A stretch of 64,000 nt of DNA from Nocardioides sp. Root190 (GTDB lineage Bacteria > Actinomycetota > Actinomycetes > Propionibacteriales > Nocardioidaceae). Position numbers and translations under genes: made by a program. The notes under the pieces are model-generated. The model did no database searches, was not told where the DNA came from, and worked only from the letters and a program-made list of their open reading frames with translations. Of the stretch, positions 49,564 through 56,149 are shown one piece after another; the stretch's first letter is position 1, and each line of letters opens with the position of its first letter. The stretch is from assembly GCF_001428565.1 (NCBI RefSeq), contig NZ_LMIA01000013.1:71029-135028 (forward strand). The letters are read 5' to 3'.

Positions 49564-50118
49564 CTACTCGGACCCACCGAACTGGCGGAGCACCTCCCGC
49601 GCATCGGGGTCTGCCAGCGCCTCGAAGTAGGCGGTCTCGCGCCGCAGCTGTAGCTCGGCCAGTCCGCGGTCGGGCACCTTGCTGAGCAGCGTTCGCTCCA
49701 ACATCGTGGTGAGGGGTTCTCCGATCGCTCGCCGGAAGTTGAAGCCCACCAGCTGGAGGATCGTCATCGTCTCCTTGGTCACCAGGCCCTTGACGATATC
49801 CACCATCTCGGCGGACTTCTCGTCGTCAGCGAGCACGGCGAACTGCTCCACCAGGGGCATGAGCTTCGTCGTGATATAGGTCAGGTCGCCGTCTGAAATC
49901 TGCTGGGCGACCAACTCCTGCTCGAAGCCTTGGGCGATCGCGATGAGCTCGTTCTTGTCTGCGATCAGGTCGTTCACGAGCTCGACCAGCTCGTTCATGA
50001 CGTCTTGGTCGAGCTTCCTCGCACGCATCGCCGTAATCTTGCTGAACACCGCACCGGCCGCGTTCTTCGCGACGGCCTGAGCCAGTTGCGTTGCAAGCTG
50101 GGTCAACTCCGGAGACAT
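49564..50118 (-). CDS. Helical protein of the right-end operon
   Basis: 184 aa from ATG 50118 (ATG 50121 also possible), TGATG overlap with the HTH gene. Almost entirely helical: LTQLATQLAQAVAKNAAGAVFSKI, ELVELVNDLIADKNELIAIAQGFEQEL, LPLVEQFAVLADDEKSAEMVDIV, then a hydrophobic TILQLVGFNFRRAIGEPLTTMLERTLL. No catalytic motif. Paired with a HTH gene in a constitutive-looking prophage operon, it is a candidate effector or sensor of a superinfection-control system. Speculative. Confidence 0.6.
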   Translation of the reverse strand: MSPELTQLATQLAQAVAKNAAGAVFSKITAMRARKLDQDVMNELVELVNDLIADKNELIAIAQGFEQELVAQQISDGDLTYITTKLMPLVEQFAVLADDEKSAEMVDIVKGLVTKETMTILQLVGFNFRRAIGEPLTTMLERTLLSKVPDRGLAELQLRRETAYFEALADPDAREVLRQFGGSE

Positions 50119-50339
50119 CATCGGCCGCCACCCCACTCCTCGAGCACCTTGTAGACCGTCGGTCGGCTCAGTCCGGTCAGCTCTGCGATCTGGGAGATCG
50201 GCACGACGTCGGCGAATGCGCGGATGCTGACCTGCAGTCGCTGCATCGCCAACTGCCGCTCACCCTCGGCCTTCGCGAAGCCAGCTCCGATCTGCTGCAG
50301 GAGCTGCCTCGCCTCCTCCGGCGTGTAGTCGTCGCTCAT
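50118..50339 (-). CDS. HTH regulator of the right-end operon
   Basis: 73 aa from ATG 50339. N-terminal helix (DDYTPEEARQLLQQIGAGFAKAEG) and C-terminal homeodomain-like HTH with VPISQIAELTGLSRPTVYKVLEEW. Overlaps the genes on either side. It could bind the twin palindromes at 50675-50723 and autoregulate, or the operators may serve the main repressor. Confidence 0.7.
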   Translation of the reverse strand: MSDDYTPEEARQLLQQIGAGFAKAEGERQLAMQRLQVSIRAFADVVPISQIAELTGLSRPTVYKVLEEWGGGR

Positions 50340-50491
50340 GCCCGTGCCGCCTGTCCAACGGCCACGCAGCCAAGCACGGCCCACGCGGCCCAGGTCCACC
50401 ACGGCAGCCCCGGTCCAGCCTGCAACGCCGCTAGGACGACGCCCGTCACGGCCGTTGCCAGCACGCTCGGGTGGGTCAGTTTCTCAGTCAT
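50336..50491 (-). CDS. Small membrane protein
   Basis: 51 aa, ATG 50491 with AGAGGAG seven bases upstream. Two hydrophobic stretches (VLATAVTGVVLAALQAG and WWTWAAWAVLGCVAVG) joined by a Pro-Gly turn. ATGA overlap with the HTH gene. Could be a membrane partner in exclusion or a toxin-like peptide. Confidence 0.6.
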   Translation of the reverse strand: MTEKLTHPSVLATAVTGVVLAALQAGPGLPWWTWAAWAVLGCVAVGQAARA

Positions 50492-50524
50492 GTCTTGCTC
50501 CTCTCTTGTGCGAAGATGGGGGTT

Positions 50525-50557
50525 GAGGCCCGGGGAACTATCTCTTCCCCGGGCCTC
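50525..50557 (-). terminator. Perfect 13-bp stem-loop after the 29-aa gene
   Basis: GAGGCCCGGGGAA pairs exactly with TTCCCCGGGCCTC across a 7-base loop. It follows the stop of the 29-aa gene by 5 bases and precedes the next ribosome site. No U-run, so it may be a terminator, attenuator or mRNA stabiliser. Confidence 0.65.
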
Positions 50558-50562
50558 TCTGG

Positions 50563-50652
50563 TCAGTCCCGCTTGCGGTTCTGCCAGATGGTGATGCCTT
50601 GGAGTATCACTCCGACGGCAGCGATTGCTATCGCAATCTGGGAATCTGTCAT
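50563..50652 (-). CDS. 29-aa single-helix peptide
   Basis: ATG 50652 directly after GAAAGGG; stop 50563. Polar start (MTDSQ), one helix (IAIAIAAVGVILQGITIW) and basic tail (QNRKRD). The shape is that of small hydrophobic type I toxin or holin-like peptides. First gene behind the consensus promoter at 50684-50712 and separated from the rest of the operon by a perfect hairpin. Confidence 0.55.
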   Translation of the reverse strand: MTDSQIAIAIAAVGVILQGITIWQNRKRD

Positions 50653-50674
50653 CCCTTTCCCCCTCTCTTCTCTT

Positions 50675-50723
50675 GTGTAAAAGAGTTTACACTTTTCCGA
50701 TAGGGGTGTCAACGACTTTACAC
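50675..50723 (-). promoter_or_regulatory. Consensus promoter overlapped by two 18-bp operators
   Basis: On the minus strand, -35 TTGACA (50712-50707) and -10 TAAACT (50689-50684) are 17 bases apart. An exact palindrome GTGTAAA-AGAG-TTTACAC (50675-50692) covers the -10, and a related 18-bp site GTGTC...TTTACAC (50706-50723) covers the -35. Centres are 31 bp apart, about three helical turns. This drives the leftward right-end operon and should be tightly repressible. Confidence 0.75.
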
Positions 50724-50731
50724 GAGAAAAT

Positions 50732-50989
50732 TCAGGGGCTCGTGCTGAGTCGGTGTGTCGAACGCCGCTGCCGACGGGCGGCGCGTTGCCGCTGCAGGCG
50801 CCTCACCAGCATCGGCTGGTATGCCAGCGCCTCCGGCTTCTCGATCAGCACGTTGAGCCGCTGGTAGTACCTGGTCGACGACATACCGAGCTCGACGAAG
50901 ATCGCGCCTTCCTTCGCGCCGGCGTACTTCCACCAGCCGCGGTTCTCGAAGTCGAGGATGGCCTTCTCGATGTCGGTGAGTTCACCCAT
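50732..50989 (-). CDS. DUF3263-like DNA-binding protein
   Basis: 85 aa from ATG 50989. LTDIEKAILDFENRGWWKYAGAKEGAIFVELGMSSTRYYQRLNVLI (split over two helices) and the LVRRLQRQRAARRQRRS tail match the actinobacterial DUF3263 family, a small HTH-like group. Ends 9 bases from the twin operators, so its expression may read into or compete with that promoter. Confidence 0.8.
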   Translation of the reverse strand: MGELTDIEKAILDFENRGWWKYAGAKEGAIFVELGMSSTRYYQRLNVLIEKPEALAYQPMLVRRLQRQRAARRQRRSTHRLSTSP

Positions 50990-51026
50990 GCCGCGGACGC
51001 TACGGAGGGGGTCCGACACTGGTGCG

Positions 51027-51170
51027 ATGACCACCGAACCCCGGCTGAGCCCATCCGAGTACGGCGCCCTGCTCGCTGCGGAGGCGCCACCCCTCCCGCC
51101 TGACCAAGTCGAGCGAGCAGCCCGCATCTTGGCGTCAGTCTCCGCGGCCGACGGTCCGGAGACGCCGTAG
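51027..51170 (+). CDS. Small rightward protein, possible
   Basis: 47 aa from ATG 51027. Polar, Pro/Ala-rich (LSPSEYGALLAAEAPPLPPDQVERAARILASVSAAD). Its 3' end overlaps the excisionase gene on the other strand. Divergent from the DUF3263 gene. No family; moderate doubt about reality. Confidence 0.4.
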   Translation: MTTEPRLSPSEYGALLAAEAPPLPPDQVERAARILASVSAADGPETP

Positions 51171-51329
51171 GACGTAGGCCTCGACGTCCTCCTGCGGCAG
51201 CCGCGTCTTGGAGCGCCCAGCGATCCCGATGTCAACGACACGGAACTCCCCGGCGGCGACCAGGTTGTAGACGTGGCCTCGGGAGCAGGACAGCATGTCG
51301 GCGGCCTCGGTGATCGACAGGAGTTTCAC
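51135..51329 (-). CDS. Excisionase (Xis-like)
   Basis: 64 aa from ATG 51329. SITEAADMLSCSRGHVYNLVAAGEFRVVDIG then RLPQEDVEAYVLRRL is the winged-helix of HTH_17/Xis proteins. It stands just inside attR and beside the arm-type repeat, so it is the natural partner of the integrase at the other end. In the circular phage the two would flank attP. Confidence 0.8.
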   Translation of the reverse strand: MKLLSITEAADMLSCSRGHVYNLVAAGEFRVVDIGIAGRSKTRLPQEDVEAYVLRRLRTVGRGD

Positions 51330-51333
51330 GGTT

Positions 51334-51354
51334 CTACTGTCCGGTTACTGTCCG
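51334..51354. repeat. Right integrase arm-type site
   Basis: Two TACTGTCCG copies with a two-base spacer, differing from the left copy at 10216-10236 by one base. It starts five bases upstream of the excisionase start codon, so integrase or Xis binding could also regulate xis. Confidence 0.6.
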
Positions 51355-51462
51355 ATCCGGTCCAACTGGAGGCACCTAGCATCCACCCGTGGCACCCCAA
51401 GAACCCGCAGGTCAGCGCCGGTATTCACCAGCCCCAACCCCTAGCCACCCACGCGAGGACTG

Positions 51463-51486
51463 TTCGAGCTGTATTACGACATCTAG
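51463..51486 (+). other. attR core
   Basis: Exact 24-base copy of the glnA 3' end, including the TAG. Marks the right end of the prophage; chromosome or another element continues after it. Confidence 0.92.
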
Positions 51487-51552
51487 TCGGGCCGCCTTCT
51501 GCGGTCGTGAAGCAACCACGAACGACCGCAAGAAACAGCCTCTGACCTGCAC

Positions 51553-51592
51553 AAACGCCGCCGGGCGACCTTCTGGTCGCTCGGCGGCGTTT
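51553..51592 (+). terminator. Stem-loop, probable displaced glnA terminator
   Basis: 18-bp stem, AAACGCCGCCGGGCGACC with its near-exact complement at 51575-51592, loop TTCT. It begins 66 bases after the attR copy of the glnA stop codon, where a glnA terminator would lie before phage insertion. Confidence 0.65.
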
Positions 51593-51615
51593 GCCATTGT
51601 TAGCCGCTCGCTTGT

Positions 51616-51637
51616 TACATTTTTGGTACATTTTTGG
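51616..51637. repeat. Perfect 11-bp tandem repeat
   Basis: TACATTTTTGG twice without spacer, in an AT-rich patch in the 395-base gap (51487-51881) that otherwise holds only the hairpin at 51553. A related TTTTCGGTACAT lies at 53669-53680, beyond the second integrase. Candidate arm sites for that integrase. Confidence 0.4.
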
Positions 51638-51881
51638 CTTCCCCGGCGCGGGCATGTCCGCCGCTGGCCGGCCCAGACGCCGTGGCTCAGATCCGGCCGC
51701 AGGCGACCGATGCCGTTCCGCGCCGTGTGTGCAATCCACCATGGGGCCCGACTTGGGTCGGTCCCGCCACCCAACGCCGAGGCCACAAGATCCAGCGTGG
51801 CCGTGATCGCTCCCGGTGCGTTCGCCGACTTTGGTGTCCAGAGGCCCAGCGGCCGTCGGCACCACGAGGAGGGGCTGAACC

Positions 51882-52151
51882 ATGGCGAGCGAATCCAACA
51901 CACCGACAGCCGTCACGCGCGCCTTCGGGCCACGACGGCGGTCCACGACAACCGCCACCCCGAGGCTGGTCGACGCGCAAGAACTGTGGGACATCGACGA
52001 CGTCGCGGCCTATCTCGGCGTGACCAAGCAGACCATCTATTCCTGGCGTACCTCAGGCTACGGGCCAGCGGGATTCCGGGTCGGCAAGCATCTGCGTTGG
52101 CGGGCGGCAACGGTCATCACCTGGACAGTGAGGCTCGAGGAAGCGCAGTGA
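51882..52151 (+). CDS. Excisionase-like HTH protein of second element
   Basis: 89 aa after GAGGAGGGGCTGAACC. Disordered basic N-terminus, then LWDIDDVAAYLGVTKQTIYSWRTSGYGPAGFRVGKHLRWRAATV, a classic HTH_17/MerR-like DNA-binding domain as in actinobacterial element excisionases. Followed 108 bases later by an integrase in the same direction, the standard xis-int pair. Confidence 0.8.
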   Translation: MASESNTPTAVTRAFGPRRRSTTTATPRLVDAQELWDIDDVAAYLGVTKQTIYSWRTSGYGPAGFRVGKHLRWRAATVITWTVRLEEAQ

Positions 52152-52259
52152 ACCGCTGCAGCCCCGTGTCGCAACGGCTGGACTTCTCCCCCACCATCCC
52201 CATGATTCGGCCCCTGGCCGGCGTGACCCAAGCAACAACCGCGGCAAGCGACGCCCCAC

Positions 52260-53453
52260 ATGGCTAGCGTCGGCGCCGGCACGCCTGCCGCGGACGGAAG
52301 CCCTCGCTACGTCGTCAACTATCGCGACCCCGAAGGTCGGCAGCGGCGCAAAACCTTTCGACGTAAAGCCGAGGCGGTCGCCTTTCGTAGCACCGTCGAG
52401 GCAGACAAGCTGCGCGGCACCTACCTCGATGTCGACGCTGGGCGGATCACGTTCCGTGCCTACGCAGACGAGTGGCTCGCAAGTCGCACCTTCAGCCTGC
52501 TCAGCTACGAAGCAACCGAGATACGGCTCCGGCTCCACGTCAGCCCAGTCATCGGAGACCTGCAGCTGCGCCAGATCAAACCGTCCACCATCCAGAAGTG
52601 GCTTCGCTCCATGGAGCTTGCCGAGACCACTCGCCGAGTCATCTTCTCCAACGTGTCCGCAATCTTCTCCGCAGCCGTGGACGATGACCTCATCGCCAAG
52701 AACCCGTGCAAGGCCAGCTCCGTCACACGGCCCGGCACCTCGCGACGCAAAGTTGTGCCCTGGTCTGCCGAGTGGGTCGCCGCCATGCATGACGCCCTTC
52801 CCGCGAAGTACCGGATCGCGGTCACACTTGGATCCGGCCTTGGCCTACGCCAGGGCGAGATCTTCGGGCTCGCCGTTGAGGATGTCGACTTCCTGCGCGG
52901 TGTGGTCGAGGTGCGACGCCAGGTCCAGGTCCACTACGGCAACAAGCTGGCTTTCAGTCGCCCCAAGGGCACCAAGACCAGAACAGTCCCACTTCCCGAA
53001 AGCGTCGCAGCGGAGCTCAGCAGCCACATCGCGACCTTCCCGCCCCGACGTGTCAGCCTCCCGCAGGAAGTGCCCAGATCCGAAACGGGCGTGTCTGCCA
53101 ACCTCCTGTTGACCACGCGGGAGAGAGGGGCCCTCAACCGGAACTACTTCAACACACGCGTCTGGAGACTGGGGCAAGCCAAGGTTGGAATCGAACAGTC
53201 ACGCGACAACGGCATGCACGCATTACGGCACTGGTACGCGTCCGTCCTCCTCGATGCCGGTGAATCCATCCGTGCCGTCTCGGAGTATTTGGGACACAGT
53301 GATCCCGGTTTCACTCTCCGTACGTACACCCACCTCATGCCTACGAGTGCCGACCGAACACGCGTCGCGGTCGACGCTGCCTTCGCCCGTGGCCGCGACG
53401 CAGAGGCGATCCCCACGACAGGTGCGGACTCGGACGTGCGGCGAACTCAATGA
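52260..53453 (+). CDS. Tyrosine integrase of second element
   Basis: 397 aa. N-terminal arm-binding region (YVVNYRDPEGRQRRKTFRRKAEA), core-binding domain ~65-150, catalytic set Arg197 (GLRQGE), His320-x-x-Arg323 (HALRHWYAS), His346 (LGHSD), Tyr356 (RTYTHLM). Distinct from the prophage integrase, so it belongs to another integrative element. No structural or transfer genes lie directly beside it in the window. Confidence 0.94.
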   Translation: MASVGAGTPAADGSPRYVVNYRDPEGRQRRKTFRRKAEAVAFRSTVEADKLRGTYLDVDAGRITFRAYADEWLASRTFSLLSYEATEIRLRLHVSPVIGDLQLRQIKPSTIQKWLRSMELAETTRRVIFSNVSAIFSAAVDDDLIAKNPCKASSVTRPGTSRRKVVPWSAEWVAAMHDALPAKYRIAVTLGSGLGLRQGEIFGLAVEDVDFLRGVVEVRRQVQVHYGNKLAFSRPKGTKTRTVPLPESVAAELSSHIATFPPRRVSLPQEVPRSETGVSANLLLTTRERGALNRNYFNTRVWRLGQAKVGIEQSRDNGMHALRHWYASVLLDAGESIRAVSEYLGHSDPGFTLRTYTHLMPTSADRTRVAVDAAFARGRDAEAIPTTGADSDVRRTQ

Positions 53454-54025
53454 AGGGCCGACACAGGACCGCCGGCTGGCCGCTGTGTTCTGGCCCAGGA
53501 TTTGAATCTGCGACCCCCTGAGCCACCGCACCCAAGAAGCTCAAGCGCCCTGACTTTGCTGCGTCATGAGCATTCGCGCTCTGACCTGCGCAAACACTCG
53601 AGCCGACGGCCCGTCGGGGCACTAGCCCTTTGCGCGGACATGACCTCAAAAGGCCCTTTTGGCTGGGGTTTTCGGTACATAAACGTGACACGACTCAAAT
53701 CGACGACCGACGAGCCGGGCATCACGACGATCAGCCAGAAGCTCGCTCCGACACGGCCAGCCACTCGTTGCTGTTCCACCGATTCGATGACGCGATGCTG
53801 CTTGCAACCACGACCCCAAGACGTGGAATCGCGTCGATCCACAGATGCTGAGTGTCGGACAGACACGACATCAACGGCGAGGCGAGCAGCGCGGCACTTC
53901 CGATCGCCTTCAGCAGCACGCGCCGGATCCGAGGCAGTCCGAGCGCTGTCACGGACTCGATCGCAAGCTCCGTGGAGCGGTCGTCACGTGGGCCTTCGGT
54001 GAGCGCGGTGAAACTGGGATGTGCA
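53454..54025. other. 572-base gene-poor stretch
   Basis: No convincing coding region. It holds the tRNA-like fragment at 53496-53524, a 16-base near-copy (53580-53595) of 51541-51556, and a short palindrome around CAAAAGGCCCTTTTGG near 53647. A leftward frame over about 53731-54000 includes one hydrophobic segment, but start and homology are not evident. Probably an element boundary. Confidence 0.5.
53496..53524 (-). other. tRNA variable/T-arm-like fragment
   Basis: Read on the minus strand, GGTCGCAGATTCAAATCCTG closely resembles the variable loop and T arm of bacterial tRNAs (TTCAAAT loop), with an A where G53 normally closes the loop. No full cloverleaf surrounds it. It lies 43 bases after the integrase stop, where elements inserting into tRNA 3' ends keep an att copy. 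Confidence 0.45.
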
Positions 54026-54688
54026 TCATCGCGAACGTCCACTTCTCGCTCGGCGAGCACGTCCGACTTTCGCACTCGCATGGCTCGCAGACTCGAGTCC
54101 GACGCCGGGGAAGAAACGACCGACACTGTGCAGATAGTGCTCATACATCGCGCCGTGCTGGCGCCGCAGATAGGGCTCCTCGACCACACGCACCTGCAGT
54201 TGGATCGCCACGAGAAGGAGTGCCCAGCCGACCACCGCAAGGGCGTTGGGAACGGCGAGCGCGATACCACCTCCGGTCAATAGCGTGGTGGTAAAGAAGG
54301 GGTTGCGGACGACAGCGAAGGGGCCGCGAGCGACGAACTCAGTGCACTCGGACTCCTCCACCCCAACCCGCCAGCTCTGGCCCATGGCAACTTGAGTGAC
54401 CAGAACGCCGGCGATGCCTCCGACGGCGATCGCAATGCCGACGGCCTGGACTCCAACGTGGTCGAGCAATGGAAGTACCGGCAGACCGGCGATACCGGCG
54501 AGAGGCCCGAATATACCGACCAGGAGCGCTGCCGCGAAGAGCACGCCAGCCCACCACTCGGCCGAGCCAGGCGTACCGGTGAGTCCGCGGAAGCCACTGT
54601 CACCCGTGTGCCAGACGTGCACCGCGGTGCGGATCACGAATCCGATCAGGAAATAGGTGCAGAACAACACCAGCGCGACCCAGGCCAT
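54026..54688 (-). CDS. Isoprenylcysteine methyltransferase-like membrane protein
   Basis: 220 aa from ATG 54688. Several transmembrane helices (AWVALVLFCTYFLIGFVI, WWAGVLFAAALLVGIFGPLAGIAG, VGIAIAVGGIAGVLVTQVAMG). The C-terminal block FVARGPFAVVRNPFF and VEEPYLRRQHGAMYEHYLHSVGRFFP carries the NPxF and E-x-Y-xxY-xxxxGRFxP signatures of ICMT/PEMT-like methyltransferases. Actinobacterial members often sit in metal-resistance clusters. Substrate unknown. Downstream of an ArsR gene whose stop it follows by 5 bases. Confidence 0.85.
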   Translation of the reverse strand: MAWVALVLFCTYFLIGFVIRTAVHVWHTGDSGFRGLTGTPGSAEWWAGVLFAAALLVGIFGPLAGIAGLPVLPLLDHVGVQAVGIAIAVGGIAGVLVTQVAMGQSWRVGVEESECTEFVARGPFAVVRNPFFTTTLLTGGGIALAVPNALAVVGWALLLVAIQLQVRVVEEPYLRRQHGAMYEHYLHSVGRFFPGVGLESASHASAKVGRARRARSGRSR

Positions 54689-54693
54689 GGCGA

Positions 54694-55110
54694 TCACTGG
54701 CTCTCTTCGAATGCGCGGCAACCGCCGGCGATGAAGCGATCCCTGGCTGGCGCGTCGCATTGAGCGCCACCCGCGGCCGTGGGAGCGCAGCCTTCGCCGC
54801 GCCGCGCCTGCAGCTTCTCGAATACGGCAGGGATGGCGATGCCCACGATGGGGTGTGTCAGGGTGACCAGCGAGGCGCGACCGGTCGCCTGCGAGGCCAC
54901 GAGCCCGCGATCACGAAGGCACCCGAGGTGCTTCGATCCTGTCGGTGCGCCGGATGTGTAACGAGGTCCGAAACGCCGTCGCTCCCCTAGCGACAGGATG
55001 ACCGCCCGAGAGGTGTCTCTCAGTCCCTGGAACAACGACGAAGCCGCTCGCAACACGGCGGATTCGTCGACCTCCAGGAGGGAAACGGTAACCGGCCCCA
55101 TGATCGTCAT
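54694..55110 (-). CDS. ArsR-family regulator, DNA-binding region probably damaged
   Basis: 138 aa. Ends match the ArsR protein at 60626: SLFQGLRDTSRAVILSLG and KHLGCLRDRGLVASQATGRASLVTLTHPIVG. Between them the expected VSDLVTH text occurs only in another reading phase (near 54955-54975), and the recognition helix GAPQSTVSKHL is shortened to GAPTGSKHL. The frame stays open overall, so two compensating indels are likely. Binding may be lost. Cotranscribed with the methyltransferase. Confidence 0.65.
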   Translation of the reverse strand: MTIMGPVTVSLLEVDESAVLRAASSLFQGLRDTSRAVILSLGERRRFGPRYTSGAPTGSKHLGCLRDRGLVASQATGRASLVTLTHPIVGIAIPAVFEKLQARRGEGCAPTAAGGAQCDAPARDRFIAGGCRAFEESQ

Positions 55111-55112
55111 TT

Positions 55113-55125
55113 AGCGATGATAGCG
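55113..55125. promoter_or_regulatory. Shared ArsR-type operator, copy 1
   Basis: AGCGATGATAGCG, the exact reverse complement of 60611-60623. It lies 3 bases before the ArsR start and includes a -10-like TATCAT on the minus strand, so a bound repressor would block its own promoter. Near-palindromic. Confidence 0.55.
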
Positions 55126-55161
55126 TCATTTGGCGTGCCTTGTCGACAGCCAGGGGTGGAT

Positions 55162-55509
55162 CTACGCGTTGGCGGGTGGGGCGTACATGATGATCGCTAC
55201 CCCGACCAGGCAGATGACCGCGCCGGCGATGTCGTAGCGGTCGGGCCGGAACCCATCGAGCGCCATTCCCCAGGCCAGGGAGCCGGCGACGAAGACTCCT
55301 CCGTAAGCGGCGAGGATGCGACCGAAGTTGGGGTCGGACTGCAGGGTCGCGACGAATCCGTAGAGGCCGAGGGCAATGATGCCGGCTCCGATCCAGGCGA
55401 TGCCGCGGTGTTCCCGGACACCTTGCCAGACCAACCAGGCCCCACCGATCTCGGCCACGGCCGCGAGCAGGAACAGTCCGACGCTTCGGACGATTTCCAT
55501 GGTCGGCAC
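55162..55509 (-). CDS. YnfA/UPF0060 family membrane protein
   Basis: 115 aa, four hydrophobic helices: SVGLFLLAAVAEIGGAWLVW, GIAWIGAGIIALGLYGFVATL, RILAAYGGVFVAGSLAWGM and DIAGAVICLVGVAIIMYAP. The AEIGGxWLVW, YGGVFVxGSLxWG and AGAxICLxGxxIImYAP patterns identify the UPF0060/YnfA family, related to small drug/metabolite transporters. Common in metal or stress islands. Confidence 0.92.
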   Translation of the reverse strand: MPTMEIVRSVGLFLLAAVAEIGGAWLVWQGVREHRGIAWIGAGIIALGLYGFVATLQSDPNFGRILAAYGGVFVAGSLAWGMALDGFRPDRYDIAGAVICLVGVAIIMYAPPANA

Positions 55510-55636
55510 CCTTTTCCAGACGGCTCTGAGTCATCGCGCTGGCGGCGCGTGACGCGCGTCGCGCGGTGATCATGCGCGGCGATCGCCAAAGTGACGCCCT
55601 AGGTACAGGATGCAACCTCTGAGTTGGTGCGCGCCG

Positions 55637-55936
55637 TCAGGGCAGCCGCTGGTCCAGTTGTCGAAGGAGGCGGCCGATCAGCGGCCAGTCGTGGATGCCA
55701 AGTCGGATGACCTGTGCTCTGACGACCCGCAGGGCCTGCCTGCCGTGCACGCCGATTCCGGCGCGACCGGCATCGGCCTGCTCCACCGCACGGCGATGGG
55801 TCCATCGGGCGCAGTCGAAGCACAGCCCGACTTCCGGGTGTGCCCCGAGGCGGACGAGGGTCGATTCATCGAAGGTCGCGCCGCAGCACCAGCAAGCGAG
55901 GCCGTGCCCCGCATCGCGACTGTTCGTCGTACTCAC
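55637..55936 (-). CDS. Zinc-ribbon protein, unknown
   Basis: 99 aa from GTG 55936. CWCCGATFDES and LCFDCARW cysteine pairs, with a His in THRRAVEQ, suggest a zinc ribbon. The C-terminal half is a basic amphipathic helix region ending LIGRLLRQLDQRL. Similar short actinobacterial proteins have no known function. Confidence 0.6.
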   Translation of the reverse strand: MSTTNSRDAGHGLACWCCGATFDESTLVRLGAHPEVGLCFDCARWTHRRAVEQADAGRAGIGVHGRQALRVVRAQVIRLGIHDWPLIGRLLRQLDQRLP

Positions 55937-56149
55937 TCCCCGATTTTCCCTCACCGCGCAAGACGTGCCGGCCACTGCAGGGCTATGACGCACCAGACAC
56001 CTCGCCGTGGAACGGTGCAGCGCAAGGTGCGTCGGTGGGGGGTGGCTGGTGGTTGACGACGGGCCACATTCGGAGCCGCCCTTGGCGAGCCAACGCCCAG
56101 GGTGACGTGCGCCTCACTCCCTTGTGGCTCAAAGCCGCCGCACCTAGAT

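Larger units (their letters stand above)
10168..51486. mobile_element. Siphovirus-type prophage integrated in glnA 3' end
   Basis: Bounded by a perfect 24-bp repeat at 10168-10191 and 51463-51486. It contains integrase, repressor, replication, terminase, portal, protease, capsid, tail, lysis and excisionase genes in standard lambdoid-siphovirus order. No transposase and no obviously broken structural gene was seen, so it may be inducible. Unit length from att to att is about 41.3 kb. The HK97-type head genes and tape measure indicate a long non-contractile tail; no sheath gene was seen. Confidence 0.95.

Noticed and set aside
51412..51994. Leftward frames across attR and the following gap
   Set aside because: They span the att core and terminator hairpin and lack starts or domains.
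53496..53524. Calling a functional tRNA gene
   Set aside because: Only the variable/T-arm part is recognisable and the loop-closing G53 is changed; no acceptor, D or anticodon arms fit.
53564..53866. Leftward frame of 100 codons in the gap after the second integrase
   Set aside because: No ribosome site, odd composition and no motif; left as noncoding.
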